A stretch of 64,000 bases of DNA from Dyadobacter sp. SG02 (GCF_900109045.1 NZ_FNYL01000002.1:62001-126000), one strand, 5' to 3'; shown: positions 52,862 to 62,942, counted from the stretch's first letter. The notes: generated from the letters alone by a model not told the origin. Translations and numbers: made by a program.

Positions 52862-53725
52862 ATGCGAAATGAAGAAACGATTGGAATACCCGGACTCAAT
52901 GAGGAGGACCTCCGACTCAAAGGTTTTAAAGTTCATGCCCTTCCGGAATCGACGGATGTTCCGGTCAAAGCCGGGCGGCGCGACTTTTACAAAATGGGTT
53001 TGGTCAACGGCGATATGACCATTGATTACGGTGGTCAGCTTCTGGACATCAAAGGAACCGCACTCTTTTTCGTCAACCCGCAAGTGCCGCACGCGCTTGT
53101 CCGCCGTATCAACCGTACCAGTGGTTACGCCTGTATCTTTACCGAAACCTTCCTCAATGGGCGGGATTTACAGGACTCCCCGCTTTTCAGGGTCGGCGAA
53201 AACCCGGTCGTATCCCTTAATGCAGAACAAGCTGCATTTATGACTAGCCTTTTTGAGAAAATGTTGTCAGTATATGATGGCGACTATCTTTATAAGAGCG
53301 ATCTGATCAAAAACTACATGACGCTCATCATCCACGAGGCCCTTCGAATACAGCCCGCGCAGCACAGCTCCACCTTCCGAAATGGCGAAAGCCGCCTCGC
53401 ACACCTGTTTATTGACCTGCTAGAAAAACAGTTCCCGATAGAGCGCAGCGACGAACCGCTCCGCTTACGCACTCCTCAGGACTATGCCAGGCATTTAAAT
53501 GTACATGTCAATTACCTGAACCGGTCTGTCAGGGAAACGACGGGCAAAACTACTTCGGCGCATATATCCGCACGCATTATTGCCGAGGCGAAAGCACTGT
53601 TGCAACATAGTGATTGGAGCGTGGCCGAGATCGCTTACGCGCTTGGGTTTGAATACCCAGCCTACTTTAACAACTATTTTAAACGCCTGACGGGCAGCAC
53701 ACCGAACGCTTTCCGGAAGGTTTGA
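52862..53725 (+). CDS. AraC-family regulator before the epimerase gene
   Basis: 287 residues. The N-terminal cupin-like part (GRRDFYKMGLVNGDMTIDYG, then FFVNPQVPHALVRRINRTSG) leads to the AraC domain (RTPQDYARHLNVHVNYLNRS, then WSVAEIAYALGFEYPAYFNN). A TAACTTTG box (52850-52857) ends 4 bp before the ATG, the same short spacing as at the two TetR genes; no good -33 box was found. It precedes an NAD-dependent epimerase gene by 85 bp, and that gene has its own promoter. The pair parallels the SDR/AraC pair just upstream. Confidence 0.88.
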   Translation: MRNEETIGIPGLNEEDLRLKGFKVHALPESTDVPVKAGRRDFYKMGLVNGDMTIDYGGQLLDIKGTALFFVNPQVPHALVRRINRTSGYACIFTETFLNGRDLQDSPLFRVGENPVVSLNAEQAAFMTSLFEKMLSVYDGDYLYKSDLIKNYMTLIIHEALRIQPAQHSSTFRNGESRLAHLFIDLLEKQFPIERSDEPLRLRTPQDYARHLNVHVNYLNRSVRETTGKTTSAHISARIIAEAKALLQHSDWSVAEIAYALGFEYPAYFNNYFKRLTGSTPNAFRKV

Positions 53726-53752
53726 AAATCATAGTTATTGGTTTGATATTGA

Positions 53753-53784
53753 TTGGCTGTCCGCCCAGCTGCGGCCTAATTTTG
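53753..53784 (+). promoter_or_regulatory. Bacteroidota-type promoter of the epimerase gene
   Basis: TTG (53753-53755), a 21 bp spacer, then TAATTTTG (53777-53784), in the right spacing for a housekeeping promoter of this phylum, 26 bp before ATG 53811. Confidence 0.6.
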
Positions 53785-53810
53785 CCTTGTAAATATTAAA
53801 TCATTCAACA

Positions 53811-54671
53811 ATGAAAATTTTAGTAACAGGAGCAACAGGAAAAGTAGGCAGCCGTTTAGTGCCGCGGCTGATAGCCAAAGGCTTTGATGTATCGATATTG
53901 GTCAGGGACATTGCAAAGGCCGTCGAACTGATTGAACTCGGTGCGACACCCATCACCGGCGACCTGTATGAACCAGCCACACTGCCAGCGGCCGTTTACG
54001 GCATGGATGCCGTGATCCACCTTGCCGCGCTCTTCCGGACCTTTACAGATAACGAAGGTATCATCAAAACCAACCGCGAGGGAAGTATCGCACTAGCCCA
54101 GGCTGCACACGAGGCAGGTGTCAAACGATTTGTTTTTACCAGCACCTCTAATGTGTACGGTTCAGGTTACCACCGGCCGGCAACAGAAGAGGAACGGGTG
54201 GATATCAACGATCCGCGCGCTTACTCTTCCAGCAAGATCGCCGCAGAAAGGGAATTGATCGGGATGCAGCAAAATCAGGGATTTGATGTCCGTATCCTGC
54301 GTCTTGGCTTTGTTTACGGAGATAAAGACCCGCATATCGCCGAAATTATCCCATACATTAAAAAGCTGAACATGCATTCTGGTTCGCGAATGCATATGGT
54401 ACATCACCTGGATGTCGCGCAGGCACTGATCCTGCTGCTCACCATCGAAGGGTTGGATGGCGAGATCTTCAACGTAGCCGACGATGCACCGATCACTTTG
54501 TATGAACTGGCTGATTCTGTCGGAAAAGCAGCAGATACCTTTGAGGAAACGGAAGGGCCGCTACAAGACCCTTTCCAGGGCGTTCAGGATATTTCCAAAC
54601 TACGAAGGAAAACCGGCTTCCGGCCATTGGTACCTAGCTACTACGTGGCCCGCGATCTTGATATTTTGTAG
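53811..54671 (+). CDS. NAD-dependent epimerase/dehydratase (extended SDR)
   Basis: 286 residues. [12 protein letters not shown] is the Rossmann loop of extended SDRs, [10 protein letters not shown] the cofactor segment, [13 protein letters not shown] the active-site Ser region, and [10 protein letters not shown] the catalytic Yxxx[16 protein letters not shown] and the late [12 protein letters not shown] segment are family-typical, so the gene is intact. It belongs with UDP-sugar epimerase or dihydroflavonol reductase-like enzymes; the substrate is not visible. It is preceded by an AraC regulator gene and a good promoter and followed by the SusC gene about 190 bp later. Confidence 0.88.
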   Translation: MKILVTGATGKVGSRLVPRLIAKGFDVSILVRDIAKAVELIELGATPITGDLYEPATLPAAVYGMDAVIHLAALFRTFTDNEGIIKTNREGSIALAQAAHEAGVKRFVFTSTSNVYGSGYHRPATEEERVDINDPRAYSSSKIAAERELIGMQQNQGFDVRILRLGFVYGDKDPHIAEIIPYIKKLNMHSGSRMHMVHHLDVAQALILLLTIEGLDGEIFNVADDAPITLYELADSVGKAADTFEETEGPLQDPFQGVQDISKLRRKTGFRPLVPSYYVARDLDIL

Positions 54672-54861
54672 CCGTAAACCGTGTGCTTAGCGGCATTGAA
54701 AAATTCGGATGCCTTTTCCCCGGATTTGTTACCAGGGTCTGTGGCGCTCAACCTCGAAAACCAGGTAACTTTTTGTTAATACAATGGTAATGCGTATTAA
54801 CTGACCTCTTACCTCCCCGAAAGTAATTTTGAACCCGGATCATAAGTAAAACTTCAATTTT

Positions 54862-57800
54862 ATGCGTTCAAAATTACCCCTATCAAGACTCCTAGGTCTT
54901 TCCGCGTGTTTGCCTTGGGTTGTACTAAATACTTATCCGGCCCAGGCGTTTCCCGCGGGTGTTAATACAAAACTTTCGTTACAGGTAGAAGCTTCTGTTT
55001 CAAATCCTGAGCCTGTTATGCAGTCCGTCTCGGGTTCGGTTACAGATGAGGCCGGGGCGCCGCTGCCAGGAGCAACTGTTGTCGTCAAAGGCACGACAAA
55101 AGGTACCTCAACGAATGCCGAAGGGAAATTTGTTATGGATGCCGATGCTGACGCCGTTCTCGTGGTTTCTTTTGTCGGATACGCCACCAAACAAATTTCC
55201 GTAGGCGGGCAATCGTCGATAGTTGTCCAGTTACGTCAGGACCTTTCCCAATTGAATGAGGTGGTTGTAGTTGGCTACGGCACTCAGAAAAGGTCGGACA
55301 TTACCGGCGCTATCTCTTCCATCAGCAGTGAGGGTTTCAACAGGGGCGTTGTCACGAACCCGGGTGAATTACTGCAAGGCAAGCTGGCCGGTGTTTCCAT
55401 CGCCGCAAATAGCGGTGAACCAGGGGCCGCGCAGGATATCATTATCAGGGGTATCGGTAGTCTACGGTCAGGAACGCAGCCCCTGTACGTAGTCGACGGG
55501 TTTTTGCTTGACAACTCCTCCACCGGTGTTCCCACCAACCCGCTGAACTTCATCAACCCCGGCGATATTGAAAGTATCGATGTACTCAAAGATGCCAGTG
55601 CGACAGCGGTATATGGGTCGAGGGCATCAAACGGGGTTGTCGTAATTACCACAAAAAAGGGTAAGGGAAAACCGCAAATGACTTTGTCGGCGTCCACGGC
55701 GATATCGTCCATGGCTAATAAAATAGATGTTTTCAGCGCTGACGATTTTCGCAGGGAGGTTGTGGCCACAGGCGGGACTTTGCAGGATTTCGGAGCCAAT
55801 ACGAATTGGCAGGATGAATTGTCGCAAACAGGCGCTTCGAACAACCTCAACTTGTCCATGAGTGGAGCCAACAGCGAAAATTTCTCGTATTTCACTTCCG
55901 TAGGTTACCAGAATCAGGAAGGGATACTGAAAAACAGCAGGCTGAAACGTTATTCAGGCAAATTGAATTTGAACCAGAAGGCATTCAACGGCAGGTTAAA
56001 AATCGACTACAATTTAACGGCTTCCCGCACGGAAAATTTGCGACCGGATATCACTTCTACCATGAGTGATATGCTTAGTTTGAACCCGACGATCGCTCCT
56101 TACACCAATGGTGTGCCTACCTTGCTGAATACCAATGCATTGAATCCGCTTGCCCGGTATAATTTGTTCAGTGACAAGGCTATCAATCACCGTATCCTCG
56201 CCAATATTTCACCGTCGATAGAAATCCTCGATGGCCTGACTTACAAACTGAATTTTGGTGTTGATTATTCCACTACAACCAGAAATCAGCAGTACAAGCC
56301 CTTCCCGGCGGTTGTTAACGAGTCCGATGTTTCCAATGGCGTTCTGGATAATACGATAAGCGGAAATACCAATCAACTTGTTGAGAATACGCTGACGTAT
56401 AACTGGTTCCGTAATAATCATAGTGTTACGCTCCTGGCGGGCCATTCTTTCCAAAAGTTTTTGGATGAAGGCAGAAACACGACCTACCGCGGCTTTGCAA
56501 ACAACAATATCGATCCTATTTACCAGGACCACACGAGCACAACCGCACTGCCGACCGCGGTCAGTTCGGATGCTTTAAAAAATGAGCTGCAATCTTTCTT
56601 CGGCAGAGTAAACTATATATATGCGGATAAATATATGGTTACGGGTACGTTTCGGGCCGATGGTTCTTCCAAGTTCGGACAGAACAACAAATACGGGTAT
56701 TTTCCTTCTTTCGCCCTGGGGTGGAATATAAGCAAGGAGGATTTCATGAACCATTCGATGTTCAGCAACCTGAAACTACGCGCAAGCTGGGGACAGACCG
56801 GTAATCAGGAGATCCCGTCAAAAATTACCAAAGCAAGCTATTTGGAGCAGCGCCTGCAAACAGGTACAGGAAGCGTAAGTACGTATCCTATCGATACCGA
56901 TGCTACTTCGCTGCAAGGCTATCCATACGGGATTATTTACACGAGATTGGCAAACCCTAATTTGAAATGGGAAGTGTCCACGCAGGCAGATTTAGGTATA
57001 GATTTCGCACTATTCAAATCCAGATTGAGCGGGACCCTCGATTATTTTAACAAGCAATCTTCCAACATACTTCTGGAAGTTGTTCCTGCCGATCCTATTC
57101 AGCCTACTTCCACATACTGGACGAATATCCCGGATATGAAAATCCAGAACAATGGTGTCGAGCTGACTTTGAATTACAGCAGCGACCCGAAACGTGACTT
57201 CTCGTACACTATCGGAGGTAATCTGACCTACATTAAAAACGTCGTTAAGAAGTCACCTTATGCGGTTTTGGCTACCGGGGCCGCTCAGGGTGCCGGCCAA
57301 TCGGGGGCGACTATCAACGGCTACATCAATGGTCAGCCTTTGGGCGCATTCTATATGTACCAGTTTGATGGAATTAATCCGGACAATGGTCAGAATAAAT
57401 TCAGAGATGCCAATGGAGACGGGGCGATATTGGACAACGACCGTGTCGTGGTGGGCAGCGCGATCCCTAAAATCATCTATGGATATAACCTTAATTTCAA
57501 ATACAAGGCTTTTGATCTGGGCCTGAATTTTAATGGGGTAGCTGGCAATAAGATTTTTAACCACACGACCATGACTTTGTTCAGCAGGGCACAATTGGCG
57601 AAGTCTAACAACACTACTGATGTTGCCACTAAATATCCGAATGAGGCGCTGAGCAATGCCAATGTTGTGTCGACCCGTTATCTCGAAAACGGCTCTTTCA
57701 TGAGGCTGAACAATGCTACGCTGGCTTACAATCTGAATTTGGCCGGTACGAAGCTGGGGAGTTCCATCCAGCGCGCCAGTCTTACGCTAACGGGCCAGAA

Positions 57801-57945
57801 TTTGTTCGTCATAACCAGTTATTCAGGTTTTGATCCGGAGGTTAATACAGGATCTGCTTCCGGCGGAATCCAGACATTTGGTATCGACCGGTTTACCTAT
57901 CCGAAGGCAAGAACTTTCCTGCTCGGTCTTAATGTGACATTTTAG
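54862..57945 (+). CDS. susC: SusC/RagA-type TonB-dependent outer-membrane transporter
   Basis: 1027 residues. After the signal peptide (about 1-30) comes a CarboxypepD_reg-like domain (SGSVTDEAGAPLPGATVVVK, then VSFVGYATKQISVG, residues about 59-130). The TonB-box region (LNEVVVVGYGTQKRSDITGA) is followed by the plug domain (ELLQGKLAGVSIAANSGEPG, then IIIRGIGSLRSGTQPLYVVD) and the large barrel ending TYPKARTFLLGLNVTF. Together with the SusD protein it imports an oligosaccharide or peptide. A TAATTTTG -7 box lies at 54824-54831. No glycosidase or sigma/anti-sigma gene is adjacent, so the substrate cannot be guessed. Confidence 0.95.
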   Translation: MRSKLPLSRLLGLSACLPWVVLNTYPAQAFPAGVNTKLSLQVEASVSNPEPVMQSVSGSVTDEAGAPLPGATVVVKGTTKGTSTNAEGKFVMDADADAVLVVSFVGYATKQISVGGQSSIVVQLRQDLSQLNEVVVVGYGTQKRSDITGAISSISSEGFNRGVVTNPGELLQGKLAGVSIAANSGEPGAAQDIIIRGIGSLRSGTQPLYVVDGFLLDNSSTGVPTNPLNFINPGDIESIDVLKDASATAVYGSRASNGVVVITTKKGKGKPQMTLSASTAISSMANKIDVFSADDFRREVVATGGTLQDFGANTNWQDELSQTGASNNLNLSMSGANSENFSYFTSVGYQNQEGILKNSRLKRYSGKLNLNQKAFNGRLKIDYNLTASRTENLRPDITSTMSDMLSLNPTIAPYTNGVPTLLNTNALNPLARYNLFSDKAINHRILANISPSIEILDGLTYKLNFGVDYSTTTRNQQYKPFPAVVNESDVSNGVLDNTISGNTNQLVENTLTYNWFRNNHSVTLLAGHSFQKFLDEGRNTTYRGFANNNIDPIYQDHTSTTALPTAVSSDALKNELQSFFGRVNYIYADKYMVTGTFRADGSSKFGQNNKYGYFPSFALGWNISKEDFMNHSMFSNLKLRASWGQTGNQEIPSKITKASYLEQRLQTGTGSVSTYPIDTDATSLQGYPYGIIYTRLANPNLKWEVSTQADLGIDFALFKSRLSGTLDYFNKQSSNILLEVVPADPIQPTSTYWTNIPDMKIQNNGVELTLNYSSDPKRDFSYTIGGNLTYIKNVVKKSPYAVLATGAAQGAGQSGATINGYINGQPLGAFYMYQFDGINPDNGQNKFRDANGDGAILDNDRVVVGSAIPKIIYGYNLNFKYKAFDLGLNFNGVAGNKIFNHTTMTLFSRAQLAKSNNTTDVATKYPNEALSNANVVSTRYLENGSFMRLNNATLAYNLNLAGTKLGSSIQRASLTLTGQNLFVITSYSGFDPEVNTGSASGGIQTFGIDRFTYPKARTFLLGLNVTF

Positions 57946-57991
57946 TAAAAATAGACGGGTCATTTAGTAATACATTGATAATCAAATTGTA

Positions 57992-59737
57992 ATGAAAAAT
58001 ATAGGATTTAATAAAGCGTTACCCATAGTCGCTTTACTGGCTTTTTTCGGTTGTACTACACTGGATGAGGAAATTCTGGATGAGTCTCTCACGGGAACGG
58101 GCCAGGCGGAGCTTGTAAGTGGGTCGATAGCTCCGGTATATGGCCTTCTCCGATCTGGCGTGTGGTTGCATACTGCGCAGTTCGGACTTCAGGAGGTTGC
58201 TTCCGATGAAGGTATTCTCCCTTACCGCGGAGGTACCGACTGGTACGATGGTGGCAAGTATATCGCGATTTACCAGCATTTGACGACCCCGAGCAATGCC
58301 CTGGTTGGCGATACCTGGACGAATATCACTCTGACTTTATCGAGAGCCGTCATTGCAGCAGAAAGATTAAATGCAGCGGCTAAGGACGGTAATGCAAGTG
58401 CGCAGGCCGCTTACTACGAAATGGTTGCCATGAAGGCATACCTCAATATGATGTTACTTGACAACTGGGGCCTGGTTTTCAAAAAAGAGCTTTCGGGTGA
58501 TGTGTCTCAAATCCTGAGAGGACAGGAAGCTATCAATTACATCCAAAGCGAGCTTTTATCGGTGGTGGATGTAATCAGCAAAAACAATGACCCGGGCAGG
58601 ATAAACCAAAATGCGGTAAAAGCTTTGCTGGCGCGTTTGTATCTGAATGCTGCCGTCTATCGCGATCCATACGGTAAGCCTGAATTCAAGAAGGAGGATA
58701 TGGATAAGGTGATTCAATATACCAATGAAATCATTGCGGGACCGTACTCCCTGGCTTCTGAATATTTCGATTTGTTCAGCGACGATAACCATACCAACAA
58801 GGAGCTTATTTTTGCGCTTGACCAGCGGGGAGTATTGGAAACCGATCAACAGCGCTGGGCATATTGGTCGATATCCGGTGACCAGATACCAAGACCTGAG
58901 TTTCCCAACACGCGCGGGACGGACGCGGTAGCGGTGACGCCCGACTTTTATCAAACCTGGGTGGATGCCAATGGAAGTGTAGATCCGGCCGATGCCGACG
59001 CTCGCTTCTTTAAGAAAAATACAATCGTACCTGAGAATCTGAAAGACCTTACCGGAGTTACCCCGCTGAATGATGCGGAGCATTATTATTGCGTTCAGGA
59101 CACGCAGTTTGAAATGGACAGGGGAATTCTTCGTGGAATTATCTGGGGTCCCAGAAAGGACGGCAGCGGTAATATTTTGAAATGCAGCGACGGTAAGGTA
59201 AGAATATACCCGGTGATCAACAGAAGAACGAGCGGCGCTAACCTGACTTACGTAAATCATATACGCAATGTCGATTTTACCGGCCCGGGCAGCTTGCACA
59301 ACACGGGCTACCGGTTTTCAAAGTATCAGTTTAGTCATACCGGTAACAACTGCTGCAGTTACAGCAGTGTCGACCTGGTTTTGATACGGCTTGGAGAGAT
59401 TTACCTGATGCGCGCCGAAGCGAAGCTGAGGAACGGCGACAATGCCGGGGCTCTGGCCGACATCAACACATTGAGAACTTCAAGAAATGCCCGACCGGCC
59501 CAGACGCCAAAAGCGCTGACCAAAATCGACCTCGATATATTGTTCCGCGAGTCGGGATTTGAGCTGTATTGGGAAGCATTCAGAAGAAATTACCAGATCC
59601 GTTTCGGAAAATACGAGGGCAAATGGACGGAAAAAACGGATAGCAATGTCAACAAACGACTATTCCCGATCCCACAGAGAGCGATCGACGGAGCTTCCAG
59701 CGAGGAAGGATTCCTGGTACAAAATCAGGGATATTAA
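57992..59737 (+). CDS. susD: SusD/RagB-type outer-membrane lipoprotein
   Basis: 581 residues. The signal MKNIGFNKALPIVALLAFFG ends in a lipobox at Cys21. The SusD fold is evident from the TPR-rich start (VASDEGILPYRGGTDWYDGG, then AVIAAERLNAAAKDGNASAQ), the conserved KALLARLYLNAAVYRDPYGK segment, the LVLIRLGEIYLMRAEAKLRN stretch near the C-terminus, and the ending FPIPQRAIDGASSEEG. It caps the SusC barrel and binds the ligand at the cell surface. It starts 46 bp after susC in the usual order and is followed by a long hairpin. Confidence 0.95.
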   Translation: MKNIGFNKALPIVALLAFFGCTTLDEEILDESLTGTGQAELVSGSIAPVYGLLRSGVWLHTAQFGLQEVASDEGILPYRGGTDWYDGGKYIAIYQHLTTPSNALVGDTWTNITLTLSRAVIAAERLNAAAKDGNASAQAAYYEMVAMKAYLNMMLLDNWGLVFKKELSGDVSQILRGQEAINYIQSELLSVVDVISKNNDPGRINQNAVKALLARLYLNAAVYRDPYGKPEFKKEDMDKVIQYTNEIIAGPYSLASEYFDLFSDDNHTNKELIFALDQRGVLETDQQRWAYWSISGDQIPRPEFPNTRGTDAVAVTPDFYQTWVDANGSVDPADADARFFKKNTIVPENLKDLTGVTPLNDAEHYYCVQDTQFEMDRGILRGIIWGPRKDGSGNILKCSDGKVRIYPVINRRTSGANLTYVNHIRNVDFTGPGSLHNTGYRFSKYQFSHTGNNCCSYSSVDLVLIRLGEIYLMRAEAKLRNGDNAGALADINTLRTSRNARPAQTPKALTKIDLDILFRESGFELYWEAFRRNYQIRFGKYEGKWTEKTDSNVNKRLFPIPQRAIDGASSEEGFLVQNQGY

Positions 59738-59828
59738 ATCCAATCTGGCCAGCTTTGAAAGGGCTGAGGGATTATCGCCGGCAGGCTGATTGGACGAAAA
59801 GCATTTCGCGCCAAAGAAGAAGTTGTCA

Positions 59829-59885
59829 AAGGTTATTTTAACTACAAAGGTGGATTTTATACACTTTCGTAGTTAAAATAACCTT
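59829..59885. terminator. Convergent hairpin after susD
   Basis: AAGGTTATTTTAACTAC and GTAGTTAAAATAACCTT form a perfect 17 bp stem with a 23-base loop, located between the ends of susD and the minus-strand hydrolase gene. It can act as a terminator for both directions; U-tracts are weak. Confidence 0.7.
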
Positions 59886-59917
59886 GATTATCAACTCAAA
59901 TTTGAAGGTTGCCAAGA

Positions 59918-60670
59918 TCAGAATCGCAACACCTCTCCGTCTGCGAGTCTTCTGATTTCAACATTTTGATCCGCTCCCGCTTTGCTCAGAGTGTTTTCGA
60001 GATCGGGAAATTCGGTATACATGGGAGGGTTGTCAAATTGCCCGTAATGCATAGGTACCAGCATTTTCGAGCCGAGTATGCGTGTGGCGGTCACCGCCTG
60101 AATGGGAGTCATGGTTCCAGGCATTTCAGCTAGCGGTAATACCCCGGGAACACCCCCTACAACACCATTTACCGGTAAAAAGGCGGCATCAAATGGGCCG
60201 TAATGCCGGGCAATAGGCCACCAGTGGCCATGCCAGTTGGTGTCGCCGCCATGGAAGATGGTGTCCGTGCCGTCACTGACGATATAAGAGACCTGCTCGT
60301 CACCTATCCAGTCAACCGCCGGTACAGGCGTAATTTCAAATACGCCCAGCGTGAATGTTTCGTGTAATCGCACGCTATTGATCAATAACCCGTTTTCGAG
60401 CCCTGCCGCGCGAACGGCGGGGGGACCGTAAATGTCGCCGTTTTCCCGAATCAGCTCGCGAAGTAGCGGCTGGTCAAAATGATCCTGGTGAACATGCGTA
60501 ATGAGCGCCGCCCTTCCCGGCGTTTTAGAGGAAGGTACCGGTAGCACCGGAAATATCGGCTCGCCGATAAACGGTGCCATGGCGGCGACATTCTGTAACG
60601 GATCAATGTATAGGGTCATGGCCCCACTTTCCAGCATAAGGCCGGCCCATGATAATCTTGTAATTTGCAT
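59918..60670 (-). CDS. Metallo-beta-lactamase-fold hydrolase, UlaG/UPF0173-like
   Basis: 250 residues from ATG 60670; an upstream in-frame ATG at 60727 adds a doubtful 19 residues. The start MQITRLSWAGLMLESGAMTL, then YIDPL, is that of UlaG/UPF0173-type enzymes. LITHVHQDHFDQPL holds the HxHxDH metal motif, FHGGDTNWHGHW the second metal-binding stretch, and LVPMHYGQFDNPP the last His. Members hydrolyse lactones, cyclic phosphodiesters or N-acyl phospholipids using two metal ions. The long loop with MPGTMTPIQAVTATRILG is a familiar feature of the NAPE-PLD-like branch. It is a single minus-strand gene convergent with susD. Confidence 0.85.
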   Translation of the reverse strand: MQITRLSWAGLMLESGAMTLYIDPLQNVAAMAPFIGEPIFPVLPVPSSKTPGRAALITHVHQDHFDQPLLRELIRENGDIYGPPAVRAAGLENGLLINSVRLHETFTLGVFEITPVPAVDWIGDEQVSYIVSDGTDTIFHGGDTNWHGHWWPIARHYGPFDAAFLPVNGVVGGVPGVLPLAEMPGTMTPIQAVTATRILGSKMLVPMHYGQFDNPPMYTEFPDLENTLSKAGADQNVEIRRLADGEVLRF

Positions 60671-61078
60671 CTTAATAAATCGAAAATTTGAAATTGAATT
60701 ATTCCGCATTCGGAACCGGGAAGGCATCGCGCCGACTAGTGGGCGAGCACCTGCCTGATCACCGCACCAGCTTGCAACATTGCCACCTTTACGGCAGGTA
60801 CATCATATTGTTTTTAATGGTTGATGATTTGAAAATGTAAATACGATGCTGAATCGTTTGCCAAAGCTACGGGTGGCCCGAATCAAAGTACATGGGCCGA
60901 CTTCGGTATTTGTTGTACGTCAAAAAGTAAGAGGTAACCAGCACGCATCGTTATCTGCTGATTGCGTCTCAGGGTTTTAATGTACAAGCAGAACAGGAAT
61001 CAGAACCTTTTAGGGCGTTGGGACGTCAGGTACCTTAACAAAGGTTGTCAATACGATCAAAGGCCGAGCTATGCTTTT
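60671..61078 (-). other. Intergenic region between two minus-strand genes
   Basis: These 408 bases contain no recognisable gene, RNA or repeat. The left end should hold the promoter of the hydrolase gene. Confidence 0.4.
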
Positions 61079-61885
61079 TTAGTAGCCTGACTTTTCTTTG
61101 CCTTCATTCATTTCACTGGTAGTTGTTCTAAACTCTTTTTTGAAAGCAAAATAAAAGTGGGTGATGTCTTCAAAGCCTAAATCAAGATAAATGTCAGCAG
61201 CCTTTTGTTTTTTCTCCTCGATGAGAAACCGGGCTTCCTGCAAACGTCTTTTTACCAGCCAGCGACTCGGAGTTTCATTGAATATGGTTTTGAAATCCCG
61301 CTTAAATGCCGATAAGCTACGACCGGTGAGGAAAGCAAACCGCTCCATGCCGACATTGAACTTGTAATTCTGCTGCATGAACTTTTCCAGATCCAATCTG
61401 CCGGGAACGCCAAAGTCGAAAAGAATATCTGATAACTCAGGATGTAGTTGTAGTAGAATGAGCAGCAACTCTTCTCTTTTTACATCAGAAAACATGGGAC
61501 TGATGTTTCCGGAATTGTTGTAGTATGGTTCCAACGACAATAAAAAACTATTGATCAGGTCATCCTTTTTCAGCCTGATGAATGCGTCTTTTGAAGCAAA
61601 ATTTTTAAACACTATGGAATGCTTTTTCTGAAAAGCTTTTAAAAACGCCTCATCTAAAAAGATAATCACCTTCTCGAATTCATTGTTATCACGCACTTTG
61701 TTGTATCGGGCCAGCCGGTTTTTGCGTACCAGGCAACTTTCGCCCGCTTTCAGAACATAATGTTTGTTACCGTCATATCCATTCATAGTCCCCTTGGCCA
61801 GAAACAAAAAGAAATGTTCGGCGATGAATTGTTCTGCGGAAAGAGCAGGACCAATGAAACAGGATTTTATTTCCGAAATTTTCAT
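61079..61885 (-). CDS. AraC-family regulator downstream of the epimerase gene
   Basis: 268 residues. A compact cupin-like sensor (LFLAKGTMNGYDGNKHYVLK, then AGESCLVRKNRLARYNKVRD) precedes the AraC helix-turn-helix pair (VGMERFAFLTGRSLSAFKRD, then QKAADIYLDLGFEDITHFYF and AFKKEFRTTTSEMNEGK). The gene begins 28 bp after the stop of the minus-strand epimerase gene, so the two form an operon. It probably regulates that enzyme and itself. This is the third AraC/SDR pair of the window, here with the enzyme gene first. Confidence 0.88.
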   Translation of the reverse strand: MKISEIKSCFIGPALSAEQFIAEHFFLFLAKGTMNGYDGNKHYVLKAGESCLVRKNRLARYNKVRDNNEFEKVIIFLDEAFLKAFQKKHSIVFKNFASKDAFIRLKKDDLINSFLLSLEPYYNNSGNISPMFSDVKREELLLILLQLHPELSDILFDFGVPGRLDLEKFMQQNYKFNVGMERFAFLTGRSLSAFKRDFKTIFNETPSRWLVKRRLQEARFLIEEKKQKAADIYLDLGFEDITHFYFAFKKEFRTTTSEMNEGKEKSGY

Positions 61886-61913
61886 TCAGCCAATTTTATT
61901 ACTTTCATCTCTT

Positions 61914-62942
61914 TCATTTTACTAAATTCAAATGTATCAAACTTTTTGCGGTGGCAATAACAGCTTCCTCGTTACTTCTGGGGTTCCAGCCCAAAAGCGT
62001 TTTTGCCTTTTCATTGCTGGCTTCCTTTACCAAGCCCAAATGCGGCACGATCATTTTGAGTTTGGGAATGAAAACAGCCAATAATCTTACCAGCCAATTG
62101 GGCAGTTCCTTAGTCGGAACCTTACTTGCCTTTTCGCCCAGGTTTTCTCGAAGAATTTTGGCGGTATCCAGTATCGATATGGACTTGCCAGCCACGGCAA
62201 TGAAACGTTGACCGTTCGCTTGTGGCATGGTCATCGCTTTAAAATGCAAATCAGCGACGTCACGTACATCTACATAGCCGAAACTCATTTTGGGACATCC
62301 GCTTACCTCACCGTTGAGCATCTGTTTGATGGTTTGAATGGAATGCGAGTAATCATCTGCCAGAACCGGGCCTAAAACACCCGTTGGATTGACTACCGAA
62401 AGTTCCATTCCTGCGCCCTCGTTTTCGATAAAATCCCAGGCAGCTTGCTCCGAAATTGTTTTGGAGCGTTGGTATGGCGCGACCTTATCGTTGATGACCG
62501 TCCAGTCTTCCTCAGTATAAGGTGTTGTTTTTGTTGTTCCCATACCGACAGCGCCGAAAGCAGATGTGAGCACCACTCTTTTTACACCTGCTTTTTTGGC
62601 AGCACGCATCACAAACAGCACGCCGTTTTTTGCGGGAATGACAAAATCATCTTCTGTCCTGGCACTGGTATTTGGAGTGGGCGATGCCACATGGATTACG
62701 TATTGACAGCCTTGAACCGCTTTTTCCCAGCTTGCCTCATCTTCCAAATCAGCTTCTGCAAACGATAAATTTTCGAAAGAAGTGATTTCTCCTTCTTTCA
62801 GCATTTCTTTTACCAACTCCGATTTTCGGAGGGAACGTAGTGTCGCTCTCACTTTGTATCCATTATTGAGCAAAGTAATCATGCAATAAGAAGCGATGAA
62901 CCCCGAACCGCCTGTAACTAAAACTGTTTCTCTATTTTCCAT
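61914..62942 (-). CDS. NAD-dependent epimerase, dihydroflavonol reductase-like
   Basis: 342 residues, extended SDR. VTGGSGFIASYCMITLLNNG is the Rossmann loop, YVIHVASPTPNTSARTEDDF the cofactor segment, LTSAFGAVGMG the active-site Ser region, and YQRSKTISEQ the catalytic YxxxK. The pattern, including NPTGVLGPV and the FGYVDVRDVADLHFKAM stretch, is that of the dihydroflavonol reductase/cinnamoyl-CoA reductase/methylglyoxal reductase branch. It probably reduces an aldehyde or ketone with NADPH. It is first in an operon with the AraC gene. A TGAAATTTG stretch upstream could be part of its promoter, weakly. Confidence 0.9.
   Translation of the reverse strand: MENRETVLVTGGSGFIASYCMITLLNNGYKVRATLRSLRKSELVKEMLKEGEITSFENLSFAEADLEDEASWEKAVQGCQYVIHVASPTPNTSARTEDDFVIPAKNGVLFVMRAAKKAGVKRVVLTSAFGAVGMGTTKTTPYTEEDWTVINDKVAPYQRSKTISEQAAWDFIENEGAGMELSVVNPTGVLGPVLADDYSHSIQTIKQMLNGEVSGCPKMSFGYVDVRDVADLHFKAMTMPQANGQRFIAVAGKSISILDTAKILRENLGEKASKVPTKELPNWLVRLLAVFIPKLKMIVPHLGLVKEASNEKAKTLLGWNPRSNEEAVIATAKSLIHLNLVK

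Noticed and set aside
55284-55895. 203-codon antisense frame inside susC
   Set aside because: It is a shadow of the susC plug region; Ser/Pro-rich composition without motifs.
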